64,000 nucleotides of DNA from Sphingomonas sp. CFBP 13720 (GCF_014842075.1 NZ_JACYVA010000004.1:124001-188000); one strand, 5' to 3'; shown: positions 28,350 to 38,282, counted from the stretch's first letter. The notes: generated from the sequence alone by a model not told the origin. A program made the numbers and translations.

Positions 28350-29106
28350 CGTTTCCCCTCCGGTGTGGCTGGTCGGGGCCGGTCCCGGCGATCCCGACCT
28401 GCTGACGCGCAAGGCCGAACGGCTGATCGTACAGGCCGACATCGTGTTCTACGACGCGCTGGTCGGGCCGGGCGTGCTGGCGCTGATCCCGCCGCACGTC
28501 GAACGGGTGTCGGTCGGCAAGCGATCGGGCCGCCATTCGAAGGATCAGCGATCGATCAACGATCTGCTGGCCGACGCCGCGTTGGCGGGACGACGCGTGG
28601 TGCGGCTGAAGGGCGGCGATCCGTCGATCTTCGGCCGATCGACCGAGGAGATCGAGCATCTGGCGGCGCTGGGCGTCGCGACCCGCATCTGTCCCGGCAT
28701 CACCGCCGCCAGTGCCGCCGCCGCATCGGGCGGAGCGTCGCTGACGCTGCGCGGACTAGCGCGCAAGCTGACCTTCGTCACCGCCCATGCCCGCGCGGGC
28801 GAGCCGCTGGACCTCGACTGGAACGCGCTTGCCGCCCCCGATGCGACGCTGGCGGTCTATATGGGCCGCGCCGCCGCCGGAGAGGTATCGCGCCGGCTGA
28901 TCGAGGCGGGCCGCGCCCCCGACACGCCGGTGATGGTGGCGGTCGACGTGTCGCTGCCGACCGAACGTATCCTGCGCGGGCGGCTGTCGGCGCTGGCGTT
29001 CCTCGTGGAAGCGATCAGCGACGACGACCCGTCGCTGCTGCTGATCGGCGAGGCGCTGGCCGCACCGCTACCGGTGGCACAGTTGCAGGCGCTGGCCGCC
29101 GCCTGA
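28330..29106 (+). CDS. cobA: Uroporphyrinogen-III C-methyltransferase
   Basis: SAM-dependent methylation of uroporphyrinogen III to precorrin-2, the first step to the sirohaem needed by NirB. About 258 residues with VWLVGAGPGDPDLLT, VRLKGGDPSIFGR and the downstream APDATLAVYMG segment. Start is ATG 28330 or 28339, both overlapping the nasA 3' end. Only the methyltransferase half of CysG is present; the precorrin-2 oxidase/ferrochelatase is not in the window. A cobA name is used for the single-domain SUMT; nirE or cysG-C-terminal naming is also possible. Confidence 0.92.
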   Translation: MPIMQHDVSPPVWLVGAGPGDPDLLTRKAERLIVQADIVFYDALVGPGVLALIPPHVERVSVGKRSGRHSKDQRSINDLLADAALAGRRVVRLKGGDPSIFGRSTEEIEHLAALGVATRICPGITAASAAAASGGASLTLRGLARKLTFVTAHARAGEPLDLDWNALAAPDATLAVYMGRAAAGEVSRRLIEAGRAPDTPVMVAVDVSLPTERILRGRLSALAFLVEAISDDDPSLLLIGEALAAPLPVAQLQALAAA

Positions 29107-29109
29107 CCT

Positions 29110-30609
29110 TCACCCGACCATGCGGTCGAGGAACGCGGCATGCGGTTCCCCATGCGCCAGCGTCGTATCGATCGCGGCCCGCATCCTCGCCATCGTCGCG
29201 GTCAGGTCGTCCACGTCGAACTGGTCGGCCAGCGGCGAATGGCGGCGCGGCAGGTCGTCGAACCCGGCATACATGCTCAGCCAGCTCGGGTCCTGGAACG
29301 TATCCCACTCGTTCCGCACGAACTCGCCGCCGCTGCGCCACGCGTCCAGCTTGATCTGCAACCCCTCGGTCGGCGCGATCGCGCGCATCCGGTCCCAGAA
29401 CGGCTCCCCGACGCGACCGTTGGCGCGGTAATGGAGCAACAGGAAGTCGCGAATCCGTTCGATTTCTAGCTGCGACTGTCGGTTGAACGTCGCCGCCAGC
29501 CGGGGATCGAAGTCACGGTCCGGGAACAGCGCGACGAAGCGTTCCAGCCCCGACTGGATCAGCGTGATGCTGGTCGATTCCAGCGGTTCGAGGAACCCCG
29601 ACGACAGCCCCAGCGCGACGACGTTCTTTTCCCAGAACCGCGCGCGATGCCCCGTCGTGAAGCGCAGCCGGTTGGGTTGCGCCAGCGGCTTGCCCTCCAG
29701 CGATCCGATCAGCACCTCCTCCGCCGCCGCATCGTCGATATGGTCGGAGCAATAGACATAGCCGTTGCCGACGCGGTGGCGCAGCGGGATATGCCATTGC
29801 CACCCCGCCGCGCGGGCGGTGGCGGTGGTCATCGGTCGGGGATCGGGGTTCGCGCTTTCGCACGGGATCGCCACCGCGCGGTCGACCGGGAGCCACTGGC
29901 GCCAGTCGACATAGGGCACGCCCAGAGCCTCGCCCAGCAACAGGCTGCGGAAGCCCGAACAGTCGATCCACAAATCGCCTTCGACCCGGCGACCGTCGGC
30001 CAGCGTCACGGCGTCGATCCGCCCGTCGGCATCCTGTTCGACCCGGTCGATGCGCCCGTCGATATGATCGACATGGTTGGCGAGCGCGAGGCGGCGGAGC
30101 ATCGCGGCGAACTTGCTCGCATCGAAATGCACCGCGAAGTTGAAGACGCCCAGATCGTTGGCCGGCCGATCACTGGGCGGCAGGAACAGTCCGCGTTCGG
30201 CAAGCTGCGTCGCAAGGCAATAGGCCGACAGCGGCGTCGTGTCGCCCGCCGCACGCAGCTTCAGCCAGAAATGATGAAAGGCCACGCCGCGTGCCGGCAC
30301 GCCATATAGTCCGAACGGGTGGAAGAACGCATCGCCCGGCTTCGACCAGCCATCGAAGCGGATGCCGTATTTGATCGTGCCGCCGGTTTCGCGCAGCACC
30401 TCGATCTCGCTCAGCTCGATCGCGGCAAGGAAGTCGCGGATCGCGGGCACCGTCGCCTCGCCCACGCCGACCGTGCCGATCGCGGCGCTGTCGACCACGG
30501 TGATGGCGATGCGCAGATGCGTCAGCCGACGCGCGAGATACGTCGCCGCCATCCACCCGGCGGTCCCCCCGCCGACGATGACGATCGATCGGATGGGTTC
30601 GGCCTGCAT
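29110..30609 (-). CDS. Tryptophan-halogenase-family flavoprotein
   Basis: A 499-residue FAD-dependent halogenase-type enzyme. It has the FAD motif G13-GGTAG18, the catalytic lysine K80 of flavin halogenases (GGTIKYGIRF), the WQWHIP motif (270-275) that blocks monooxygenation, and the GFLEPLEST segment holding the proposed active-site Glu. A halogenating chemistry is therefore feasible, but members paired with TonB receptors in sphingomonads and Caulobacter have no proven substrate. It is downstream of a TonB receptor, from which it is separated by 75 nt and a strong hairpin. Confidence 0.88.
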   Translation of the reverse strand: MQAEPIRSIVIVGGGTAGWMAATYLARRLTHLRIAITVVDSAAIGTVGVGEATVPAIRDFLAAIELSEIEVLRETGGTIKYGIRFDGWSKPGDAFFHPFGLYGVPARGVAFHHFWLKLRAAGDTTPLSAYCLATQLAERGLFLPPSDRPANDLGVFNFAVHFDASKFAAMLRRLALANHVDHIDGRIDRVEQDADGRIDAVTLADGRRVEGDLWIDCSGFRSLLLGEALGVPYVDWRQWLPVDRAVAIPCESANPDPRPMTTATARAAGWQWHIPLRHRVGNGYVYCSDHIDDAAAEEVLIGSLEGKPLAQPNRLRFTTGHRARFWEKNVVALGLSSGFLEPLESTSITLIQSGLERFVALFPDRDFDPRLAATFNRQSQLEIERIRDFLLLHYRANGRVGEPFWDRMRAIAPTEGLQIKLDAWRSGGEFVRNEWDTFQDPSWLSMYAGFDDLPRRHSPLADQFDVDDLTATMARMRAAIDTTLAHGEPHAAFLDRMVG

Positions 30610-30644
30610 GGAATGCGTGTCTTTCCTGAAGTTGGCTCTACGAA

Positions 30645-30673
30645 CCGTCGCCCGTCCGATCGACGGGCGACGG
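30645..30673 (-). terminator. Intercistronic hairpin between TonB receptor and halogenase
   Basis: Perfect 11-bp arms CCGTCGCCCGT and ACGGGCGACGG around a 7-nt loop, beginning 11 nt after the receptor stop codon on the minus strand. No T-tract follows, so it may act as an mRNA-stabilising or attenuating hairpin rather than a full stop. Confidence 0.6.
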
Positions 30674-30684
30674 TCCGCAGGGTA

Positions 30685-33600
30685 TCAGAACTTCGCGCGG
30701 ACGCCCGCGATGAAACGGCGTTCGTAGATGTTCTCGTTCAGCACCTGATCCGGGAAGGTCAGATAATAGCGTTCGGTTTCGGCGGTCAGGTTCGATGCCT
30801 GTCCGTACAGCGTGATCTGCGGCAGCAGATCGTACGAGATCGACGCATCGAGATAGTTGGTCGGCTGCTGATACTGCGCCAGTCCGGTGAAACCGGAATA
30901 GTCAGACGATACCAGCCGCTTCGAACGGTAGTTGTACGCAACGCGCGTCTGCAATCCGTATTTCTCGAACCACAGCGCCGCGTTGACCTGATGCCGCGAA
31001 TTGTCCTGGAACGGCTGGTCGTTGCCGGCCAGATCGGTGCGCCCGGTATCGCCCAGCGACAGGGTGTAGTTGGCATCGACGCCGAACCCGCCGAGGAAAC
31101 CGTCCACGCCGTAATCCGCCAGCGACTGACGGGCCGACACTTCAAGCCCCTTCAGCGTACCGCCCTTGCCCTGCACCACGGTGTTCACAGGCACGGTGCG
31201 ACGGATCACGCCGTCATTGTCGGGGATATCGTCGCGCGTGATCGTCGCGTTCTCGATGAAGCTGGCGACGTTGATGTAGAACACGCCCGCCGCGACCAGG
31301 CTCGACCGGCCGGTGTAATATTCGAGGCTCGCTTCCAGATTGTCGGCGCGCCACGGGTTGAGCTGCGGGTTGCCGCGCGAATTGGCGGTCGTCGCTTCGA
31401 AGCGCGGCGGGTTGAACGCGGTGTTGATCGCGTATCCGACGTTCAGACCGCCACCCCATTGCAGGAAGTCGAGCAACGTCATCGTACGGGCATAGGCCGC
31501 ACGGGCGCGCAGCTTGTCGGTCACATCGAACGCGATGTTGAACGCGGGCAGGAAGTCGGTGAACTCCCGCTTGGTGAACACGTCGCCCGCATCGACGCCG
31601 GATACGCCGTACGGTTGCGGATCGCCGACGACGTTCTGGCGCACGGTGAAGCGCGTGTTGACGACGCGGACGCCGCCATTGGCGCGGAACGGCATGCCCA
31701 GCAGCTCGCCTTCGCCCGATACCTGACCATAGCCGGAAATCTGACGCAGCGTGATGCTGAACGAATCCGCCGGGTTCACATTGTTGATGCTGCCCGGATA
31801 GAAGCTGTTCTGGAACGCTTCGGAATCGTCCATCGCCTTCGGATCGATCGTGTACAGCTTGGGCGTACCCGCTGCAGGCAGATCATATTGCTTCACGATA
31901 CCCGCGAAGCGCGGATCGTTGCCCTGCCGGGTATAGCCGGCGGTATAGGCATTCCCGGACGCATCGAGCACGCTGCACTTGGGATCGCCGAGGTTGACGT
32001 CGAACGCCTTCCATTTGACCAGGCAGCCGCCCGCCGGGTTCGCGGGATTGTCGGTATTGCCGGCATAGAAGGGCGAAACGCGTTCGAAGCTGAACTGATC
32101 GACGCTGCGTTCGCCATAGCGGCCACCGAACGATACCTTGATCGCGTCGCTGGCTTCCCATTCTGCGTCCGCGCGCAATGCCCAGATATCGCCGTCCTGA
32201 TAGACGTTGTTCTCCGACGAAATCGTCTTGAGGCCATAACGGCCCAGATTCTGCGTCTGGTCGAGGAATGCCTGCGGGAAGGTGAAGACCGGTTCGCCGC
32301 TCGAATAATCGACGGTCGCCTTCTGGCTGAACACGCGGTAGCCGGTCGGGTTGAAGCGTACATCGCCGCCCAGCGAGGCGGGATAGTTTCCGACGCCGGC
32401 ATAGCCCCATTGCGACCCGTCGGTCAGGCTGAACTGCGCATAGGACTGGTCGAGCTTGCGGCTGGCCTTGCCATAGATGCCGCGCACGGTCGCCTTGAAC
32501 CGGTCGCTCGCTTCCCAGTCGAGTTGCAGGTTGTAGTTCTGCGACTCGCTCTTGACCCGGAAGGTTTCGGCATAGCTGTCGAAGCTCGGAAGGTCGTACG
32601 CATAGGTCTGGACGGTGTTCAGATTATACCCGCCGACGACCGCGCCGGTATCGCGCGATGCGGAGGGCAGATACGGGGACGACAGCCAGTCGACGTTCTG
32701 GAACTGGAAGCCCGCGGTACGGTCATACTGCGTCTGCTTCGTGTAGAAGCCATCGGCGGTCAGGCGCAGCGCGTCGTTCAGCTGGAATTGCAGCGACGCG
32801 TTGATGCCCAGCCGCTTGCGATCGGTGATGCGGTTCCACGCGGTATGCGACTGCGGCGTGATGAACGCGTCGTTGGCGTCGCCATCGCCGTTCACGTCAT
32901 ATCCGACGATCTGCCCGGCGCCGTTGCGAACGGCCGTGCCACGGCTGACGCCGTTGTTGCCGACCGCGAAGTCGCCGGGGTTCGTCGCGCTGCCACCTTC
33001 GTTGCGCAGCGAGACGCCGTAATCCTGAATGCCGCGGAAGCTGTTGCCCAGCGACAGGTCGCTATAGGCTGCCGACACCAGCAGCCCGAACCCTTCGGAG
33101 TTATAGGCGACGAGACCGTTGACCGACGGGCTGAACTTCTCCGTCTGGTCGCCATATTGCGCTTCGGCGGCGGCCGACAGCGTCAGGCCGCGCTTCAGGT
33201 CGAACGGACGGCGCGTCAGCAGGTCGACGGTGCCCGACAGGCCCGCCTGTTGCAGGGAAGCGGTCGGCGACTTGAACACCGTCGCGCCCGAAAAAAGCTG
33301 CGACGGAATGTCGGTGAAGTTCGGCTGGACGGTCGTGACCGAATTGGCGCCCAGAAACTGTTCGCCGTTCAGCAGCGTCGTGACCTGCGGCAGGCCGCGG
33401 ATGTTGACCGCGCCGCCTTCACCCGCCTCGCGCCGGATCTGGACGCCCGGAATACGCTGGAGCGAATCGGAAATAGTGACGTCGGGCAGCTTGCCGATGT
33501 CCTGCGCGCTGATCGCTTCGACCACGCTGTCGGCGTTGCGCTTCACCTCGATCGAACGGGCCTGCGACGCGCGGATGCCGGTGACGACGATCTCGCCCGA

Positions 33601-33774
33601 ATCGTCGGACTGCGTCGGGGCGGCGACCGCGTCCTGCGGGGTGGCGTTGACGTCGGGCGTGTTGCCGACCGGAACGGCCTGCGCCAGCGCGGCGGTGGAC
33701 GCCATCCCGATCACCAGCGGCGATGCCGCCGCATACAGAATGGCACGATTCACAAAACCGCGTTCGTAGCGCAT
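30685..33774 (-). CDS. TonB-dependent outer-membrane receptor
   Basis: A 1029-residue receptor: signal peptide ending AALAQA, plug domain (EIVVTGIRASQARSIEVKRNADSVVEAISAQDIGKLPDVTISDSLQRIPGV, read as successive segments), then a long beta-barrel ending in a terminal aromatic (AGVRAKF). The R-A-S-Q-x-R-S-I-E-V-K-R plug signature is common in the large carbohydrate- or peptide-related receptors of Caulobacter/Sphingomonas. The ATG at 33774 was chosen over 33813 because GGGAGAGG lies just before it and it begins the signal peptide. Substrate unknown; the halogenase downstream suggests a shared substrate or regulation. Confidence 0.92.
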   Translation of the reverse strand: MRYERGFVNRAILYAAASPLVIGMASTAALAQAVPVGNTPDVNATPQDAVAAPTQSDDSGEIVVTGIRASQARSIEVKRNADSVVEAISAQDIGKLPDVTISDSLQRIPGVQIRREAGEGGAVNIRGLPQVTTLLNGEQFLGANSVTTVQPNFTDIPSQLFSGATVFKSPTASLQQAGLSGTVDLLTRRPFDLKRGLTLSAAAEAQYGDQTEKFSPSVNGLVAYNSEGFGLLVSAAYSDLSLGNSFRGIQDYGVSLRNEGGSATNPGDFAVGNNGVSRGTAVRNGAGQIVGYDVNGDGDANDAFITPQSHTAWNRITDRKRLGINASLQFQLNDALRLTADGFYTKQTQYDRTAGFQFQNVDWLSSPYLPSASRDTGAVVGGYNLNTVQTYAYDLPSFDSYAETFRVKSESQNYNLQLDWEASDRFKATVRGIYGKASRKLDQSYAQFSLTDGSQWGYAGVGNYPASLGGDVRFNPTGYRVFSQKATVDYSSGEPVFTFPQAFLDQTQNLGRYGLKTISSENNVYQDGDIWALRADAEWEASDAIKVSFGGRYGERSVDQFSFERVSPFYAGNTDNPANPAGGCLVKWKAFDVNLGDPKCSVLDASGNAYTAGYTRQGNDPRFAGIVKQYDLPAAGTPKLYTIDPKAMDDSEAFQNSFYPGSINNVNPADSFSITLRQISGYGQVSGEGELLGMPFRANGGVRVVNTRFTVRQNVVGDPQPYGVSGVDAGDVFTKREFTDFLPAFNIAFDVTDKLRARAAYARTMTLLDFLQWGGGLNVGYAINTAFNPPRFEATTANSRGNPQLNPWRADNLEASLEYYTGRSSLVAAGVFYINVASFIENATITRDDIPDNDGVIRRTVPVNTVVQGKGGTLKGLEVSARQSLADYGVDGFLGGFGVDANYTLSLGDTGRTDLAGNDQPFQDNSRHQVNAALWFEKYGLQTRVAYNYRSKRLVSSDYSGFTGLAQYQQPTNYLDASISYDLLPQITLYGQASNLTAETERYYLTFPDQVLNENIYERRFIAGVRAKF

Positions 33775-34039
33775 GATAACCTCTCCCGACGTGAGTGGAC
33801 TCGTTCGGCCCAATACTCATAAACCAAGTTTCTCTATTGGGTTGTCCAGCGCTGTCAAGTTGCCGTTGGTGGCCTTGTGGCAAAGCCGGGAACCATTGTT
33901 GCATGTCCGCCACATGTGTCTGGCCTGACCGGTGGCGGCACGAACCGTGCATGGTGCGCAGGGCGCGTGCAATCCGGGTCGCGGCCCATGGCGAAGTGCC
34001 GCCGGATCGCGTAGGCCGTTGGTTCTACAGGAGTACGAT

Positions 34040-35560
34040 GTGTCGACTGACCCCATTCCACGTCCCGCGACGGTATCGACCGGTGTTTCCGGCCTCGACG
34101 ACGTTCTGGCGGGCGGCCTGACGCCCGAACGGCTATATCTGGTGCAGGGAACACCGGGGACGGGCAAGACCACACTCGGCCTCAGTTTCCTGCTCGACGG
34201 GGCGACGCGCGGCGAAACCGGGCTGTACATCACGCTGGCCGAGACCGAGGTCGAACTGCACGCGGTCGCGGCAAGCCATGGCTGGTCGCTCGATCCGATC
34301 AGGCTGGTCGAAATGGTGCCCGCCGACGAACTGGGCAGCGAGAACGAACAGAGCCTGTTCCACCCAAGCGAGCTGGAATTGGGGGAAACCGTCCGCGACA
34401 TCATCGCGCATGTCGAACGGATCGCACCGGTCCGCGTCGTGATCGACAGCCTTTCCGAACTGCGCCTGCTGGCCCAGACCCCGGTCCGCTATCGGCGGCA
34501 GATCCTTGCGCTCAAGAACTTCTTCGCGTCCCGGCGCTGCACCGTGCTGATGCTCGACGACAAGAGTGCAAGCAGCAGCGACCTGCAATTGCAAAGCATC
34601 GCGCACGGCGTCGTCATCCTCGACCAGACCCTGTCGGGGTTCGGGGCGCAGCGGCGGCGGCTGCACGTCGTCAAGATGCGCGGCGTCCGGTTCCGCGGCG
34701 GGTATCACGATATCGAAATCCGGCAGGGCGGGCTGTGCGTCTATCCGCGGCTGGTCGCGCTGGAACATGGCGAACCGTATGATGATACGCCGCTGTCGAC
34801 CGGCTCGGCGCAATTCGACGACCTGCTGGGCGGCGGGATCGTTCCGGGCACCGCGACCTTGCTGTCCGGGCCGGCGGGCGTGGGAAAGACGACGACGGCG
34901 GTGCAGGCGATGGTCGGCACGCTGCGCGCCGGGCACCGCGCGGCGTATTTCCTGTTCGACGAACGCCTGCCTACGCTGCTGAAACGGTCCGCCGCGATCG
35001 GCATGGACCTGCGCCCGTTCGTCGACGACGGGACGCTGGTGATCCGCAGCATCGATCCCGCCGAACTGTCGCCGGGTGAATTCGCCAACGAAGTGCGCGA
35101 AGCGGTGGAGGATCATGGCGCACGGGTCGTCGTGATCGACAGCCTGAACGCCTATCTGCAATCGATGCCGAACGAACAGCATCTGGCGCTCCAGATGCAC
35201 GAACTGCTCGGCTATCTCGGTGCGCGCGGGGTGGTGACGATGCTGGTCCTCGGCCTGCACGGCATCACCGGCGATATCCGTTCGGACGTCGATCTCAGCT
35301 ATCTGGCGGATACGGTGATGCAGCTGCGATATTTCGAGGCGAACGGCGAAGTGCGTCAGGCGATATCGGTCATCAAGACGCGAACGGCGCGGCACGAACG
35401 CACGATCCGCGAGTTTCAGATTACCGATGACGGACTGCGTCTCGGCGATCCGTTACGCGAATTTCAGGGGGTGCTGACCGGCGTGCCGACATTCTCGGGC
35501 GAAACCAAGACCCTGATGGCCAGCCGCGGGCAAACCGGCTCCGGACCGAACGCCGCCTAG
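34040..35560 (+). CDS. kaiC: KaiC-like double RecA-type ATPase
   Basis: A 506-residue protein with two KaiC domains. Walker A motifs are GTPGTGKTT (37-45) and GPAGVGKTT (about 277-285). KaiC-specific phrases are RLHVVKMRGVRFRGGYH in the first half and VIKTRTARHERTIREFQI in the second. By eye, cyanobacterial S431/T432 align with S420/Y421 here (DLSYLADTV), so the threonine is replaced by tyrosine. The GTG start has AGGAG 7 nt upstream. No kaiA or kaiB is nearby. It overlaps the next gene, a hybrid histidine kinase, by one base, suggesting a KaiC-kinase signalling pair rather than a full clock. Confidence 0.92.
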   Translation: MSTDPIPRPATVSTGVSGLDDVLAGGLTPERLYLVQGTPGTGKTTLGLSFLLDGATRGETGLYITLAETEVELHAVAASHGWSLDPIRLVEMVPADELGSENEQSLFHPSELELGETVRDIIAHVERIAPVRVVIDSLSELRLLAQTPVRYRRQILALKNFFASRRCTVLMLDDKSASSSDLQLQSIAHGVVILDQTLSGFGAQRRRLHVVKMRGVRFRGGYHDIEIRQGGLCVYPRLVALEHGEPYDDTPLSTGSAQFDDLLGGGIVPGTATLLSGPAGVGKTTTAVQAMVGTLRAGHRAAYFLFDERLPTLLKRSAAIGMDLRPFVDDGTLVIRSIDPAELSPGEFANEVREAVEDHGARVVVIDSLNAYLQSMPNEQHLALQMHELLGYLGARGVVTMLVLGLHGITGDIRSDVDLSYLADTVMQLRYFEANGEVRQAISVIKTRTARHERTIREFQITDDGLRLGDPLREFQGVLTGVPTFSGETKTLMASRGQTGSGPNAA

Positions 35561-37554
35561 TGGAAGATCGTGTCCTGATCCTGGCGCCGCATGGCCGCGA
35601 CGCCCAACTTGCCGCCGACCTGTTGCGTCAACATGCCATCGCGTCGTGCGTCTGCCACTCGCTGGACGCGCTGTTGGTGGAAATGGATCGCGGCATCGGT
35701 GCGATCCTCGTGACCGAAGAAGCGATCGCGACGCAGGACGCGTCCGCCCTGACGGCGTGGATCGCGGCCCAGCCGACATGGTCGGACGTGCCGTTCGTCG
35801 TGCTGGCCAACGGATCGGCGCGTCCGCGAACGGCGGCGGCATCGCGGCGGCTGGACGATCTGGGCAACATGCTGTTGCTCGAACGGCCGCTGCATACCGA
35901 TGCGATGCTGGGCGCGGTGCGATCGGCGCTCAAGGCGCGGCGGCGGCAATATCAGGTGCGCGATGCGTCCGCACGGCTCGAACAGGCGGTGGCCGACCGC
36001 ACCCGCGAACTGGAGAATGCACGCGCCAGTCTCGAAGTCGCCCTGGAAGCGGCCGACATGGGCAGCTGGGACATCGATCTGGCGAGCGGGATGGCGCGAC
36101 GGACGCTGCGCCACGACCGGATTTTCGGCTATTCCGAACTGCAACCGCACTGGTCGATCGAAACGATGGTCCAGCGGGTCGATCCCGAATGTCGTGAAAA
36201 GGTCGCGCAGGCGTTCGACACCGCACTTTCGACCGGACAGGTAGAATTTGAATGTCCGATCACCACCGTCGGCGGCGACCAACGCTGGATCGCCGCGAAG
36301 GGACTGGTGTTGTACCATGACGGCGCGCCGGCCCGCATCACGGGGATCGTCGCCGACATTACCAGCCGAAAGGAAGCCGAGGCGCAACTGGCGCAATCGG
36401 CGAAGATGGACACCATCGGGCAGTTGACCGGCGGCGTCGCGCACGACTTCAACAACCTGTTGCAACCGATCGTCGGTACGCTCGACCTGCTGCGCCGCCG
36501 CCATGCCGACGACGAACGGTCGCAGCGGCTCATCGGCGGCGCAGTGCAGGCAGCGGAGCGGGCTGCGACGCTGACCCAGCGGTTGCTGGCGTTTGCAAGG
36601 CGACAGGCGTTGCAGCCGCGATCGGTCGACGTCCCTGCGTTGATCCACGGCATGACCGACCTGATCCGCCGGTCCTTGGGTCCGACGATCCAGATCATCG
36701 TCGAACTGCCGCCCGCGCTGCCGCCGGCGCGGGTCGATCCTAATCAGTTGGAGCTGGCGCTACTCAATCTTGCGGTCAACGCACGCGATGCGATGCCCGG
36801 CGGCGGGCGTCTGACCATCACTGCTGCGAACGACCAGGTCGAAGAACGCAACGCGGTGGGCCTGTCGCCCGGCAGCTATGTGCGTATCGTCGCGAGCGAC
36901 ACCGGGGTCGGCATGGACCGGGCGACGCTGGCCCGCGCGGTCGAACCGTTCTTCTCGACCAAGGGCGTCGGGAAAGGCACCGGCCTCGGCCTGTCGATGA
37001 TCCACGGACTGGCGGCGCAGTCGGGCGGTACGCTGCGCATCGACAGCGAACCGGGGCGGGGTACGTCGATCGAATTGTGGCTGCCGGTCAGCGACGAAGT
37101 GGTGACGGCAGCCGATGCCGAGCCTGGCGAACCGGTGCCGGCACCGCACGGCGCACGGGTCTTGCTGGTCGACGACGAGGATATGGTGCGGACGGCCACG
37201 GCGGATATGCTGCGCGATCTGGGCTACGACGTCGTAGACGTGGCGTCTGCTGGGCAGGCGCTGTCGGCGATCCGGTCGGGGATCGACGCCGACGTGCTGG
37301 TCACCGATTACCTGATGCCCGGCATGACCGGCGCGGCGCTGATCGCCGAACTGCGCAATTGTGGGATGTGGCTGCCGACGCTGCTCGTCACCGGATATGC
37401 CGCAACCGGCGAGGACGTTCCGCTGGATATTCCACGCCTGTCCAAGCCGTTCCGCCATGCCGATCTCGCCACGCGGGTTCACGGACTGCTGACCACGCGT
37501 CGTCCGAATGGTGTCAAACGTCGCGGCGAAGCGACGGCGGCTTCGTCGGCCTGA
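35560..37554 (+). CDS. Hybrid histidine kinase with N-terminal pseudo-receiver, PAS and C-terminal receiver
   Basis: 664 residues, no membrane segment. Residues 1-125 resemble a receiver domain (RVLILAPHGRDAQLAADLL) but have VTEEA where the phosphoacceptor Asp should be. A short coiled coil follows (about 130-160, QAVADRTRELENARASLEVALEAA), then a PAS domain (about 160-280). The kinase core has H295 in GGVAHDFNNLL, N-box NLAVNARDAMPGGG and G-boxes DTGVGM and GKGTGLGLSM. The C-terminal receiver has D583 in VTDYLMPG. Start is GTG overlapping the kaiC TAG. It probably reads out KaiC state; partner and output are unknown. Confidence 0.92.
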   Translation: MEDRVLILAPHGRDAQLAADLLRQHAIASCVCHSLDALLVEMDRGIGAILVTEEAIATQDASALTAWIAAQPTWSDVPFVVLANGSARPRTAAASRRLDDLGNMLLLERPLHTDAMLGAVRSALKARRRQYQVRDASARLEQAVADRTRELENARASLEVALEAADMGSWDIDLASGMARRTLRHDRIFGYSELQPHWSIETMVQRVDPECREKVAQAFDTALSTGQVEFECPITTVGGDQRWIAAKGLVLYHDGAPARITGIVADITSRKEAEAQLAQSAKMDTIGQLTGGVAHDFNNLLQPIVGTLDLLRRRHADDERSQRLIGGAVQAAERAATLTQRLLAFARRQALQPRSVDVPALIHGMTDLIRRSLGPTIQIIVELPPALPPARVDPNQLELALLNLAVNARDAMPGGGRLTITAANDQVEERNAVGLSPGSYVRIVASDTGVGMDRATLARAVEPFFSTKGVGKGTGLGLSMIHGLAAQSGGTLRIDSEPGRGTSIELWLPVSDEVVTAADAEPGEPVPAPHGARVLLVDDEDMVRTATADMLRDLGYDVVDVASAGQALSAIRSGIDADVLVTDYLMPGMTGAALIAELRNCGMWLPTLLVTGYAATGEDVPLDIPRLSKPFRHADLATRVHGLLTTRRPNGVKRRGEATAASSA

Positions 37555-37697
37555 TCCGATACGCCGGTCGGTACTGATCGTTGCGGCGGTGACTGGATCG
37601 GACAGGATGCGGTTCCGGTGCGATCACGGGAGTATGTTGATGACGGATATCGGCGTTGATGTTGATCTGCCACGCGTTGCCTGCGTTTGATGGGTGG

Positions 37698-38282
37698 ATG
37701 ACGACCACCGATCCATCCGCCGGCTGGGAAGCGATCGCCGACCGGTTCGTCGCGATCCGGTCCGGGGTCGGGGCATCGCTAGTGCGTGCGTGGGCAGAGG
37801 AGCATCTACTGGGCGGCGCACCGATCGTCGATGTCGGTTGCGGGTCGGGCGTACCGATCGCAAGAGCGCTGGCCGATGGTGGGTTTGCGGTATGGGGCAT
37901 CGACGCTTCCGCCTCGCTGGTCGCTGCGTTCCGCCGCAACGTGCCACAGGCATCGGCGATCTGCGAACCGGCGCAGGACAGCATCTTCTTCGGACGCAGC
38001 TTCGCCGGCGCGGTCTCGATCGGGCTGATCTTCCTGCTCGATCCAGCAGACCAGTACAGGCTGATCGCGCGCGTGACCGATGCGCTCGAACCTGGCGGAC
38101 GGTTTTTGTTCAGCGCGCCGCGCGAAGCCTGCGAATGGCGCGACACGCTGACGAACCAGCGATCGATCTCGCTGGGGGCGTTGGAATATACCCGCGTTCT
38201 CGACCGAACCGGACTTCGCCTCGACCGCTGTCATCTGGATGAAGGTGGCAATCATTATTACGACGCGGTGAAGCCGGCCTGA
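37698..38282 (+). CDS. Class I SAM-dependent methyltransferase
   Basis: A 194-residue Rossmann-fold methyltransferase with the SAM motif IVDVGCGSGVP near residue 42, the acidic motif WGIDAS and the post-motif EPGGRFLFSAPRE. No target-specific domain is seen. Starts 143 nt after the kinase gene, so it may have its own promoter. ATG 37698 was chosen because the sequence before it in frame is not conserved-looking; GGTGG just upstream is a poor ribosome-binding site. Substrate unknown. Confidence 0.82.
   Translation: MTTTDPSAGWEAIADRFVAIRSGVGASLVRAWAEEHLLGGAPIVDVGCGSGVPIARALADGGFAVWGIDASASLVAAFRRNVPQASAICEPAQDSIFFGRSFAGAVSIGLIFLLDPADQYRLIARVTDALEPGGRFLFSAPREACEWRDTLTNQRSISLGALEYTRVLDRTGLRLDRCHLDEGGNHYYDAVKPA

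Noticed and set aside
30319..33822. Very long plus-strand open frame opposite the TonB receptor
   Set aside because: An antisense shadow of the receptor, rich in Arg/Val/Ile without family resemblance; the minus-strand reading has signal peptide, plug and barrel.
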